Source: SG8-40 sp050050435
GTDB lineage: Bacteria; Pseudomonadota; Gammaproteobacteria; Burkholderiales; Eutrophovitaceae
Direction of reading: 5' to 3'
DNA: 11,318 bases
NCBI GenBank assembly: GCA_050050435.1
Contig: JASFUE010000083.1
Span: 1 to 11,318, forward strand
The notes beneath the pieces are model-generated. The model saw only the letters and a program-made list of their open reading frames with translations, did no database searches and was not told where the DNA came from. The translations under genes and the position numbers were made by a program. Of this stretch, positions 1-6,146 are shown one piece after another; the stretch's first letter is position 1; every line of letters begins with the position of its first letter.

Positions 1-193
1 TGCCCACAGCGCACGGCGTCTCGGGCACACTGGCGTAATTGCCTTCGATCATCAGAATATCGGCGGGATTGATCGAGCATGCGACGATATCCACCAGCAC
101 TTCGCCTTTGCCGGGCTTGCCCGGATTGGCGCTGTCAATGCATTTGACGACGTTCTCGGCAGGGCCGATAGCCGTGAGTTGCGCAGATTTCAT
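1..193 (-). CDS. Medium-chain dehydrogenase/reductase, N-terminal part (2-enoyl thioester reductase / quinone oxidoreductase-like), cut by the left edge
   Basis: Only the first 64 residues are in the window; the gene continues off the left edge. The reading frame starts MKSAQLTAIGPAENVVKC and contains a GEVLVDIVACSINPADILMI stretch followed by EGNYASVPETP. This is the N-terminal GroES-like fold of medium-chain dehydrogenases/reductases. The INPAD..MIEGNY..LPE-type pattern is close to mitochondrial-type trans-2-enoyl-CoA/ACP reductases (MECR/Etr1), which are zinc-free and NADPH-dependent. The start is well supported: AAGGAGG (complement of 203-209) lies about 10 bases upstream of the ATG. It is divergent from the small membrane protein at 448. 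The NADPH-binding domain is not visible, so substrate is open; a general quinone oxidoreductase is the main alternative. Confidence 0.85.
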   Translation of the reverse strand, partial: MKSAQLTAIGPAENVVKCIDSANPGKPGKGEVLVDIVACSINPADILMIEGNYASVPETPCAVG

Positions 194-258
194 GATGTGC
201 TTTCCTCCTTGATGCGAACGATTCGCGGATCAGTATTTTTGTGATGGCATGCGCGGAA

Positions 259-274
259 CCGCAGCGCGCTGCGG
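259..274. promoter_or_regulatory. Perfect 16-bp palindrome in divergent intergenic region
   Basis: CCGCAGCGCGCTGCGG is its own reverse complement. It lies between the divergent reductase (start 193) and the membrane protein (start 448), about 66 bases upstream of the reductase ATG. It has no T-run after it on either strand, so an intrinsic terminator is unlikely. An operator or a GC-rich mRNA hairpin in the reductase leader is possible; the role is inferred from position only. Confidence 0.4.
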
Positions 275-291
275 CAATCCAATAACGGCAA

Positions 292-313
292 GCATACCCT
301 GTGTCGGGTATGC
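292..313. promoter_or_regulatory. Perfect inverted repeat, 8-bp arms with 6-bp spacer (operator candidate)
   Basis: Arms GCATACCC (292-299) and GGGTATGC (306-313) are exact reverse complements separated by TGTGTC. The size (22 bp, two-fold symmetric) fits a site for a dimeric helix-turn-helix regulator. It sits 18 bp from the 16-bp palindrome, between two divergent genes. No T-run follows. No regulator gene is adjacent within the window, so the protein that would bind is unknown. Confidence 0.45.
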
Positions 314-392
314 GGATGTGGGACAGCAGCCGGCCGGGTAGCTCGCGGTTGAACGAATGGTCTGTATCAGTCAGACTGCGACCAATGTGGGC

Positions 393-420
393 TTGAAATA
401 GCACAAGGCCGCCACAATAT
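393..420 (+). promoter_or_regulatory. Possible sigma-70 promoter for the small membrane protein
   Basis: TTGAAA (393-398) matches five of six bases of the -35 consensus, and CAATAT (415-420) is a weak -10 after a 16-base spacer. The site would give a short leader before the ATG at 448. The -10 match is poor, so this is tentative. Confidence 0.25.
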
Positions 421-447
421 GTCATACGGCGCTTAACAGGGAAATCA

Positions 448-732
448 ATGCAGCAAAACTATCAAAGACGCGTCAGATTTGTGATCACCGACTCACGGGG
501 TGTAGCCCGCCAGCCTGGTTTGCTGGGCAAAGTGCTTGGCGCCATTGTGGGGGCTATCGTACTGGTGATCGCGTTCATGTTCTCCGTTGTGGCACTGGCG
601 GTCGTTTCGGTGATCGTCCTGATCGTGATCGGCTATTTGTGGTGGAAAACGCGCGATTTGCGGCGTCGGATGCGCGAAAATCCGCCCGGCGGCCGGGTCA
701 TCGACGGCGACGCCATTCAAGATCGCGACTGA
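448..732 (+). CDS. Small membrane protein of unknown function (94 aa)
   Basis: I do not recognise a named family. The protein has a basic, soluble N-terminus (about residues 1-25), one long hydrophobic stretch from about 29 to 64 that is long enough for two closely spaced transmembrane helices with a very short turn, and then WWKTRDLRRRMRE, a strongly basic cytoplasmic-type segment. The C-terminus ends with GGRVIDGDAIQDRD. A short V-I-(D/E)-G-(D/E) tail of this kind recurs in small uncharacterised proteobacterial membrane proteins, from general memory. By the positive-inside rule both ends are probably cytoplasmic. An AGGGA ribosome site lies about seven bases before the ATG. It stands alone: divergent from the reductase on the left and convergent with the enolase-superfamily gene on the right. 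Confidence 0.75.
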   Translation: MQQNYQRRVRFVITDSRGVARQPGLLGKVLGAIVGAIVLVIAFMFSVVALAVVSVIVLIVIGYLWWKTRDLRRRMRENPPGGRVIDGDAIQDRD

Positions 733-790
733 CACACCTCTGCGCAACGCCTTACTCAGTTCTGCTTCTGGTACTCAAACCGACGCGAGG

Positions 791-820
791 CCGGGCGATT
801 TCGCCGGTTCGCGCTTTCTT
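791..820 (+). terminator. Weak hairpin between convergent genes, possible terminator
   Basis: CCGGGCGATTTCGCCGG (791-807) can fold into a GC-rich stem with one bulged G, followed by a partly T-rich stretch ending in CTTTCTT. It lies between the convergent membrane protein and the MR/MLE gene. The T-tract is interrupted, so it is only a weak candidate for stopping the plus-strand transcript. Confidence 0.2.
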
Positions 821-822
821 GC

Positions 823-1950
823 TTATGCCGCCGTGGCGTAACGTCTGATTTTTTCTTCATCCAGTTCCACGCCGAGGCCGGGTTTCTGTGGCAATGCCAT
901 GCAGCCGTCGGACGGATCGAGCCTGACCGGCTCGGTGAGGTACCACTGAAACACATCGCTGCTGAATCCGATCGGATCGTGAAACACTTCGACGAACGGA
1001 CAGTTGGGCAGAGAAGCGCACAAATGCAGATGCGCGACAAAACCGAGGCCGCCTCCACCGTGATGCGGCGCGCACAGTTTGTGATGCATTTGCGCATAAG
1101 CGCAGGCCTTGCGGATCTGCGACAGGGTTTCACCGACCATCGCTTCGGGCTGCAGCACGTCATAGCAATCGCGATCAATGAGCCAGCGATATTCATGCAG
1201 ACCGACATTGTTTTCTCCGCCGGCGATGAGAATATCAACCGAATCGGCAAGTCTCGTCAGATTGTCGAAGTCATAACGACCCAGCGGCTCTTCCAGCCAG
1301 TACACACCGAGGCGCTGTAATTCGCGGGCGGTTTGCAATGCGCGTTCGTAGTGCCAGACGGGACCTTGTTCAGGCTGCTGCGTTCCCGGCTGCTGTGCCT
1401 GATTGGCATCGACCAGCAGGGTGAAGTCCATGCTGCCGGCCAGTCGTGCTGCCTCGATCTGTGCGATGTCTTCATGAATGGTCCAGTCGTGGATGCGCAG
1501 TTTCGCCGCATTCCATCCGGCTTCCTTTACCGCCATGATGTCGTCGCTTCTTGCTTGCGGCGAACCGACTTCGATAAATGACGCATATGCAGGCACGCGG
1601 TCGCGATACCCGCCCCACAATTTGTAAACGGGTTGCCCGCAGGCCTTGCCGATAATGTCCCACAATGCCATTTCCACGCCCCAGGCCGCGCCGGCGTTCT
1701 CGAAAATACGCGCGTGCTGTTCGAGCGCGAACGGATCCTTGCCAATGAGTTGCGGCTTGATCCACGAGTCAATAAGCGGCGAGACGGTGTAGCCCGGCGA
1801 GCCGATACCAACGATGCCTTCGTCGGTGTAAACCTTGACGATGGTCCCGCCCCAGCGCTGCCAGGTGCTGCCCGGTGCCCACGCCGGTTTCATCGGCCGC
1901 TTCAGCGCGGGGCCGTCCAGTTGCATGGTTTGGATATCGGTGATTTTCAT
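823..1950 (-). CDS. Enolase-superfamily enzyme of the mandelate racemase/muconate lactonizing group (375 aa)
   Basis: The protein has the two-domain layout of the MR/MLE group. A capping N-terminal domain (about 1-115, starting MKITDIQTMQL) is followed by a (beta/alpha)7-beta barrel. Barrel motifs are visible in order: KLR at 150-152 (base position, K-x-R instead of K-x-K), DANQA with metal ligand D181, WLEEPL at 218-223, GGENN with E246, QPEA at 267-270, PHHGGGG at 295-301 and VEVF with E321. The family abstracts a proton alpha to a carboxylate with Mg2+ help, giving racemases, sugar-acid dehydratases or cycloisomerases. Length is typical. The Asp that usually pairs with the barrel His is replaced by E269, so sequence alone does not set the reaction. 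Ribosome site is weak, but MKIT is the usual start. Divergent from the hydrolase at 2166. Confidence 0.9.
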   Translation of the reverse strand: MKITDIQTMQLDGPALKRPMKPAWAPGSTWQRWGGTIVKVYTDEGIVGIGSPGYTVSPLIDSWIKPQLIGKDPFALEQHARIFENAGAAWGVEMALWDIIGKACGQPVYKLWGGYRDRVPAYASFIEVGSPQARSDDIMAVKEAGWNAAKLRIHDWTIHEDIAQIEAARLAGSMDFTLLVDANQAQQPGTQQPEQGPVWHYERALQTARELQRLGVYWLEEPLGRYDFDNLTRLADSVDILIAGGENNVGLHEYRWLIDRDCYDVLQPEAMVGETLSQIRKACAYAQMHHKLCAPHHGGGGLGFVAHLHLCASLPNCPFVEVFHDPIGFSSDVFQWYLTEPVRLDPSDGCMALPQKPGLGVELDEEKIRRYATAA

Positions 1951-1988
1951 GTTGATGTGGCGCTGTGTAGATGCCCGGAATGTTCTCC

Positions 1989-2057
1989 CGAATCGGCGCC
2001 CGGCGCAATGTGACCCGGGTCATTGCCAGCCGTTTGATTGCTAGCCGGAACGATTCG
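1989..2057. promoter_or_regulatory. Nested dyads in divergent intergenic region, centred on a perfect 12-bp palindrome
   Basis: TGACCCGGGTCA (2011-2022) is a perfect palindrome. It can be extended to CAATG ... CATTG arms if a two-base bulge is allowed (2006-2025). A second, wider pair, CGAATCG (1989-1995) and CGATTCG (2051-2057), is also exactly complementary. They lie 38-107 bases upstream of the MR/MLE ATG and 108-177 bases upstream of the hydrolase ATG, which is where a shared operator for the divergent pair would be expected. No obvious sigma-70 promoter stands out nearby. Confidence 0.4.
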
Positions 2058-2165
2058 CGAAGTAGAATCACGCTTCGCCATGAACGTGTGTCCGGGTGGT
2101 TGGTTGCTCACTGACATGAGTAGCATTCGGATACAAACTATCCATTTCGGGAAAAGACCAGCGTA

Positions 2166-3215
2166 ATGAATCAAAGCAGGCTTGAACAAGCAATCCAGTT
2201 CGCTGTTGAGCACGAAACCGCGTGGAGCCGGGAAATCAGTGACGACTGGGGTATTCATCACGACGACTCGCCGCCATTCAACCGTTTGCTCGGGCCGGTT
2301 CACTCGCGCGGGCCGGTCTCCGGCGCCGTGGTCATCGACGATGAAACCGTCATGACATGGGGCGAGCCGGACCGGGCGGACCTGACTTTCAGCGTTGCCA
2401 AGACCTATCTCGCCTTACTCGCCGGCGTGGCCCACGATCGTGGCCTGCTGCCCGATGTGGATGAACCAGTCGGTGCGCGTGTTACGGGCATTGGCTTTGA
2501 TGAAGGGCGCAATGCGCAGGTGACATGGGCGCATTTGCTGCAACAGACCAGCGAGTGGGAGGGGGAATGTTTCGGCGTTCCCGAACAGGTGGACCGCTAC
2601 CGGGTGTTGCCATTCCAGGGTGGATCGGCAACCGGCAAGAAGGGCGATGCACGCGTGTTGCAGGCGCCGGGCACGTTCTGGGAATACAACGACGTGCGCA
2701 TTAATCAACTCTCACTGGCCTTGCTTCACCTATTCGGCAAGCCGTTGCCTGAAGTATTTTCCGAAACGATCATGGAACCGGTCGGGGCGAGTCGCAACTG
2801 GCAATGGCGTGGTTACGACAACGCCTGGACCGAAATCAACGGCAAGCGCATGCAATCGGTGCCTGGCGGCACCCACTGGGGCGGCGGGGTCTCGATCAGC
2901 AGCATGGACCAGGCGCTGATTGGCCGTTTGCTACTCAACAAGGGCAGGGCGAACGGAGTCCAGGTGCTGTCGGCGGACTGGGTCCGGCGCATGCTCACGC
3001 CATGCGCGATTGCGCCGTTCTACGGGTATCTGGTGTGGCTGAATTACCAGCGGCGGGTGTTCCCGAGCGCGCCCGAGACCAGTTTCTTCGCTATCGGCGC
3101 GGGCAGTTCATTTACCTGGGTCGAACCCGGGGCGCGACTGGTGACGGTAGTGCGGTGGATTGACGCCGACTACGCCGACGGATTTTTCAAACGCATCCTG
3201 TCGGCGATTGAATAG
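2166..3215 (+). CDS. Serine hydrolase of the beta-lactamase / penicillin-binding-protein-like (S12) family (349 aa)
   Basis: The key motif is SVAK at 76-79 in TFSVAKTYLALL, the S-x-x-K nucleophile/base pair of class C-type beta-lactamase-fold enzymes. WEYND at 172-176 is the position of the Y-x-N motif, with Y174 as the likely general acid/base. The third motif, normally H/K-T/S-G, appears to be GAGSSF at 311-316. No signal peptide is seen, so it is probably cytoplasmic. This argues against a periplasmic beta-lactamase and towards an esterase, amidase or 6-aminohexanoate-dimer-hydrolase-like role. Residues LLQQTSEWEGE (124-134) match the conserved 'HLL..TSG'-type helix of the family with the Gly lost. 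The ATG at 2166 has only a weak purine-rich site upstream. The gene ends 37 bases before a strong terminator hairpin. Substrate is unknown. Confidence 0.88.
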   Translation: MNQSRLEQAIQFAVEHETAWSREISDDWGIHHDDSPPFNRLLGPVHSRGPVSGAVVIDDETVMTWGEPDRADLTFSVAKTYLALLAGVAHDRGLLPDVDEPVGARVTGIGFDEGRNAQVTWAHLLQQTSEWEGECFGVPEQVDRYRVLPFQGGSATGKKGDARVLQAPGTFWEYNDVRINQLSLALLHLFGKPLPEVFSETIMEPVGASRNWQWRGYDNAWTEINGKRMQSVPGGTHWGGGVSISSMDQALIGRLLLNKGRANGVQVLSADWVRRMLTPCAIAPFYGYLVWLNYQRRVFPSAPETSFFAIGAGSSFTWVEPGARLVTVVRWIDADYADGFFKRILSAIE

Positions 3216-3245
3216 ATCCGGCAGGTAGCTGTGCAGCCGAAAAAG

Positions 3246-3279
3246 AAAAAAGGATAGCGCTGGAGCTATCCTTTTTTTG
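3246..3279. terminator. Bidirectional intrinsic terminator
   Basis: GGATAGC (3253-3259), a six-base loop and GCTATCC (3266-3272) form a perfect 7-bp stem. It is followed by seven T and preceded by an A-rich run, so it works as a Rho-independent terminator on both strands. It sits between the convergent hydrolase (ends 3215, plus) and SRPBCC-like gene (ends 3342, minus) and can serve both. Confidence 0.92.
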
Positions 3280-3341
3280 TTTCTTCTCTGGCTGATCGCA
3301 TCGCATGAAATTGCGCCGTGCGTTGCGGTATCAGCCACAGA

Positions 3342-3851
3342 TCAGTACTCGGCCAGCTCTCCCGCTGTGGAGAGGCACGCGCCGTAAACGCCGTTGATGA
3401 ACTCGATCACCTCGTCGTCAGTCATGTCGCCATTGGAATTGTTTTGATAGGCACTGCTCCAGGTGGCATTGGACAAGCCGGGTGAGAGCTGGATCACTGT
3501 CAACGTCGCTTCATACTCCTTCACTGGCAACGGCGCAGGATCGATAACCATGTAAGTAAAGCTGCGCTGCATCGGATCCCATGCAAGCAGTCTTTCGTCG
3601 AAACTGGGACCGTCCTTGATGGTCAACGTACGGATCGCGCCAACCTCGTTGTTGGTGCCGGACTTGATATCGGCGCCGGAAAATGGCGGGCACCAGTTTT
3701 CCAGACCGTCAAAGTCCTTTACGACATCCCAGAAATTCGACGCAGGTGCATTGATGTTAATGCTGACATAGGAATTCAGTATTCCCTCGGCGTGCGCTGA
3801 GAAAGAGATGGCGGCGAAGCTTGCGAGCGCAAGGTTTAGAAGCTTTTTCAT
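3342..3851 (-). CDS. Exported SRPBCC/START-like domain protein (polyketide cyclase/dehydrase-like, 169 aa)
   Basis: The N-terminus MKKLLNLALASFAAISFSAHA is a standard Sec signal peptide with an A-H-A cleavage site before residue 22, so the mature protein is probably periplasmic. Residues 25-165 have the SRPBCC pattern: a first strand (NSYVSININAP), the helix NFWDVVKDFDGLENWCPPF, then VGAIRTLTI (70-78), F.ERLLAWDP (84-93), SFTYMVID (97-104), TLTVIQLSPG (116-125) and a long C-terminal helix. The fold makes a deep hydrophobic pocket and binds or cyclises lipophilic ligands; the ligand is unknown here. One Cys occurs in the pocket region (C54) and one in the last helix (C159), so a disulfide is possible. 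GAGGAG lies nine bases before the ATG, fixing the start. By eye it is more AT-rich than its neighbours. Confidence 0.85.
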   Translation of the reverse strand: MKKLLNLALASFAAISFSAHAEGILNSYVSININAPASNFWDVVKDFDGLENWCPPFSGADIKSGTNNEVGAIRTLTIKDGPSFDERLLAWDPMQRSFTYMVIDPAPLPVKEYEATLTVIQLSPGLSNATWSSAYQNNSNGDMTDDEVIEFINGVYGACLSTAGELAEY

Positions 3852-3971
3852 GATTGCGTTCTCCTCAAGATTTCTTTGTTATTCAACGTTTGCAGGTGTT
3901 TCACACATGGCTGCGTACGCATCGCGGGCCGTGCTCGTGATTGCCTGTTAGTGCGCTACAGACGAACTATT

Positions 3972-4028
3972 CTACACGTCCTCGCTTACCGGCATGTTGC
4001 AGTGTCCGCATTTCGGCATCAGGGCCAT
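3972..4028 (-). other. 18-codon reading frame with a CxxC knuckle, possible micro-gene or zinc-ribbon remnant
   Basis: Downstream of the dehydrogenase stop the minus strand encodes MALMPKCGHCNMPVSEDV and then TAG. M-A-L-x-K-C-x-x-C-x-x-x-V-S resembles the first strands of small bacterial zinc-ribbon proteins, but here only one CxxC pair is present before the stop. There is no convincing ribosome site. It may be a remnant of a zinc-ribbon gene or chance. The rest of the 223-bp gap between 3851 and 4075 shows no clear terminator for the dehydrogenase transcript. Confidence 0.15.
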
Positions 4029-4074
4029 ATCGGCCGGTCCGGCAACAGCACGGCATTGCCCCGGATTTCATCGA

Positions 4075-4824
4075 TCAGCCGCGGTAGACCTGGAACGGGC
4101 TGAACGACTGGTTCACCGGCATCAGCTCGATCCGGTTGATATTCATGTGCGGTGGCAGGCTGGCAATCCACAGCAGCGCGTCGGCAATGTCTTCGCCCGT
4201 CATTGGATCGGCGCCCTTGTACAACTTGTCCGAGGCTTCCTGATCACCCTTGGTGCGCACCAGAGTGAATTCTGTTTCCGCCATTCCAGGCTCAACGCAG
4301 GTCACGCGCACGCCGGTGCCGTGCAGATCGGAGCGCAGACCCAGGGAGAACTGCACGACGAAAGCCTTGGTGCCGCCGTAAACGTTGCCGCCCGGATACG
4401 GGTAGCTCGCAGCCACCGAACTGATGTTGATGATGGCGCCTTTGCGCTTGATCAGCGACGGGAGCAGCTTGCGTGTGAGCGCCACCAGGCCGCGAACATT
4501 GGTGTCGATCATGGTATTCCACTGGTCGAGATCGCATTCCTGCGCCGGCGCCGTTCCCAGTGCGAGCCCGGCATTGTTGATCAGCAGATCGATGTCCTTG
4601 AACGCGGCCGGCAAGGCGTCAATGGCGGCGTTCATCGCGTCGAGGTCGCGAATGTCGAACACCGCCGGGCAGACCTTGTCTGCGCCGAATGCGTCGACCA
4701 GTTTCTTGAGCCGGTCCGCGCGCCGGCCGGTGGCGATGACGTGCCAGCCGGCGTTGACGAAGCGTTCAACCGAAGCTTTTCCGAAACCGGATGTTGCGCC
4801 GGTGATGAGAGCCGTTTTTGCCAT
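4075..4824 (-). CDS. ydfG: YdfG-like NADP-dependent short-chain dehydrogenase (3-hydroxy acid dehydrogenase type, 249 aa)
   Basis: A classical short-chain dehydrogenase: nucleotide motif TGATSGFG (8-15), NNAG (83-86), and the catalytic set N109, S136, Y149 and K153 in NVYGGTKAF. ATGRR with R34-R35 after the second strand indicates NADP(H) preference. Stretches such as INNAGLALG, WNTMIDTNVRGL, GGNVYGGTKAFV and SDLHGTGVRVTCVEPG follow E. coli YdfG closely along the full length. YdfG oxidises L-allo-threonine, serine and 3-hydroxy acids, and reduces malonic semialdehyde. AGGAGG (complement of 4832-4837) lies seven bases before the ATG. The gene starts 41 bases after glcF ends, so it is probably the last gene of the glycolate oxidase transcript. 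There it could handle 3-carbon hydroxyaldehyde acids related to tartronate semialdehyde; that link is inference. Confidence 0.9.
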   Translation of the reverse strand: MAKTALITGATSGFGKASVERFVNAGWHVIATGRRADRLKKLVDAFGADKVCPAVFDIRDLDAMNAAIDALPAAFKDIDLLINNAGLALGTAPAQECDLDQWNTMIDTNVRGLVALTRKLLPSLIKRKGAIINISSVAASYPYPGGNVYGGTKAFVVQFSLGLRSDLHGTGVRVTCVEPGMAETEFTLVRTKGDQEASDKLYKGADPMTGEDIADALLWIASLPPHMNINRIELMPVNQSFSPFQVYRG

Positions 4825-4865
4825 TGTTATTCCTCCTGTATCTGGTTGGCGGCTGGCGATGCCGG

Positions 4866-6113
4866 TTAGTCAATCAGCCTGTTGTCGAGCAACTCGATCC
4901 AGTGGCGAACCGGTAAATCCGTGCCGCTGCGAATATGGGTCAGGCAACCGATGTTGGCGGTGGCGATTGCCACCGGCTGGCCCGACTCGAGCGCTGACAC
5001 CTTGTTTTTCAATAGCTGTTGCGAAAGCTTTTCCTGCAGAATCGAGTAGGTGCCCGCTGAACCGCAGCACAAATGTGAGTCCGGGACATGAGTGAGGTCA
5101 TATCCGCACGCGCCCAGCATCTCTTCCACTTTGCCGCGAATCTGCTGTCCATGCTGCAGGGTACATGGAGAATGGAACGCGACGCGTGGCTTGTCCCCAC
5201 CTTCGCGGATGGGGGCAGCACCGAGTTGTTTCAGCAGGGCTTCCGATTCCGCGCAAATGATCTCGCTCAGATCGCGTGTCATCGCGGTCACCCGCTCGGC
5301 CTTTTGCGCGTACCGCGGATCATCGGCCAACAAATGGGCGTAGTCCCTCACCATGGTGGCGCAGCCGCTCGCGGTCATCACGATGGCTTCGGCGCCTTGC
5401 CCGATCAATCCCCACCATGCATCGATATTGCGCCGCATGTAATCGAGCGCTTCGTGCTGTTTGTTCAGGTGAAAGGTGACTGCACCGCAACAACCGGCCG
5501 CCGGCGCCTTGATCAGCGAGATGCCAATACGGTCGAGCACGCGTGCAGTGGCGGCATTGATTTCGGGAGCGAGCACGGGCTGCACGCATCCGTCGAGCAC
5601 CAGCATCTTGCGCGGGTGATTGGAATCCGGCCAGGTAGTGTCGCGATCCGCGGGAGCGGGCACTTTGCGGCGCAGTGACTGGGGCAGTAACGGACGAACG
5701 CTTTGTCCGATTCGCAGCAGCGGTTTGAACAGCGCCTGATTTGGAAGAATCGCATTGAGCGTCGAGCGTTTTGCCGAATCGGCGAACGAACGCTTGACGT
5801 GTTTTTCCACGATGTTTCGGCCGATGTCGACCAGACGTCCGTAGCGCACGCCGGAAGGGCAGGTTGTCTCGCATGCACGGCAGGTCAGGCAGCGGTCCAG
5901 ATGCAGTTGAGTCGTTTCACTGACGCGGTTGCCTTCGAGCATTTCCTTGATCAGGTAAATGCGTCCCCGCGGGCCGTCAAGTTCGTCGCCAAGCAACTGG
6001 TAGGTGGGGCAGGTGGCCGTGCAAAAGCCGCAATGCACACAGGCGCGCAGGATGTCGTTGGCTTCCTTGCCTTCGGGAGTACTGCGAATCGGCTCGACGA
6101 GATTCGTTTTCAT
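4866..6113 (-). CDS. glcF: Glycolate oxidase iron-sulfur subunit GlcF (415 aa)
   Basis: This is the electron-transfer subunit of the membrane-associated glycolate oxidase (GlcDEF), passing electrons from flavin to the quinone pool. Two [4Fe-4S] ferredoxin motifs are complete: C25-x2-C28-x2-C31-x3-C35-P and C75-x2-C78-x2-C81-x3-C85-P. Two CCG domains follow, with AAGCCGAV around 206-212 and HLCCGSAGTY around 347-356, as in heterodisulfide-reductase-like subunits. Length is close to the usual roughly 400 residues of GlcF. The start MKTNLVEP is the usual short lead before the first cluster, though the ribosome site is weak. It begins 33 bases after glcE ends and is followed 41 bases later by the YdfG-like gene. 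Lactate oxidase LldE-type proteins are related but the neighbouring glcD/glcE settle the assignment. Confidence 0.96.
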   Translation of the reverse strand: MKTNLVEPIRSTPEGKEANDILRACVHCGFCTATCPTYQLLGDELDGPRGRIYLIKEMLEGNRVSETTQLHLDRCLTCRACETTCPSGVRYGRLVDIGRNIVEKHVKRSFADSAKRSTLNAILPNQALFKPLLRIGQSVRPLLPQSLRRKVPAPADRDTTWPDSNHPRKMLVLDGCVQPVLAPEINAATARVLDRIGISLIKAPAAGCCGAVTFHLNKQHEALDYMRRNIDAWWGLIGQGAEAIVMTASGCATMVRDYAHLLADDPRYAQKAERVTAMTRDLSEIICAESEALLKQLGAAPIREGGDKPRVAFHSPCTLQHGQQIRGKVEEMLGACGYDLTHVPDSHLCCGSAGTYSILQEKLSQQLLKNKVSALESGQPVAIATANIGCLTHIRSGTDLPVRHWIELLDNRLID

Positions 6114-6146
6114 CTTTGTTGTTCAGACTGGTTGCAGCGCATTTTT

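Noticed and set aside
135..425. A 96-codon minus-strand frame in the first intergenic region
   Set aside because: It overlaps the well-supported reductase start in another frame, runs through both dyads and shows no domain.
216..2059. The 12-mer GAACGATTCGCG found both at 216-227 and at 2048-2059, in two intergenic regions
   Set aside because: Several 12-base matches are expected by chance in a window this long; similarity beyond it is only 5 of 9 bases and the distance to the genes differs.
3961..3990. TAGAAT on the minus strand as a -10 box for the SRPBCC gene
   Set aside because: No reasonable -35 element lies 16-18 bases upstream and the leader would exceed 100 bases.
3994..4869. A 291-codon plus-strand open frame
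   Set aside because: It lies antisense to the whole YdfG-like gene, whose motifs and ribosome site are clear; the plus-strand protein is His/Arg/Gly-rich with no recognisable domain.
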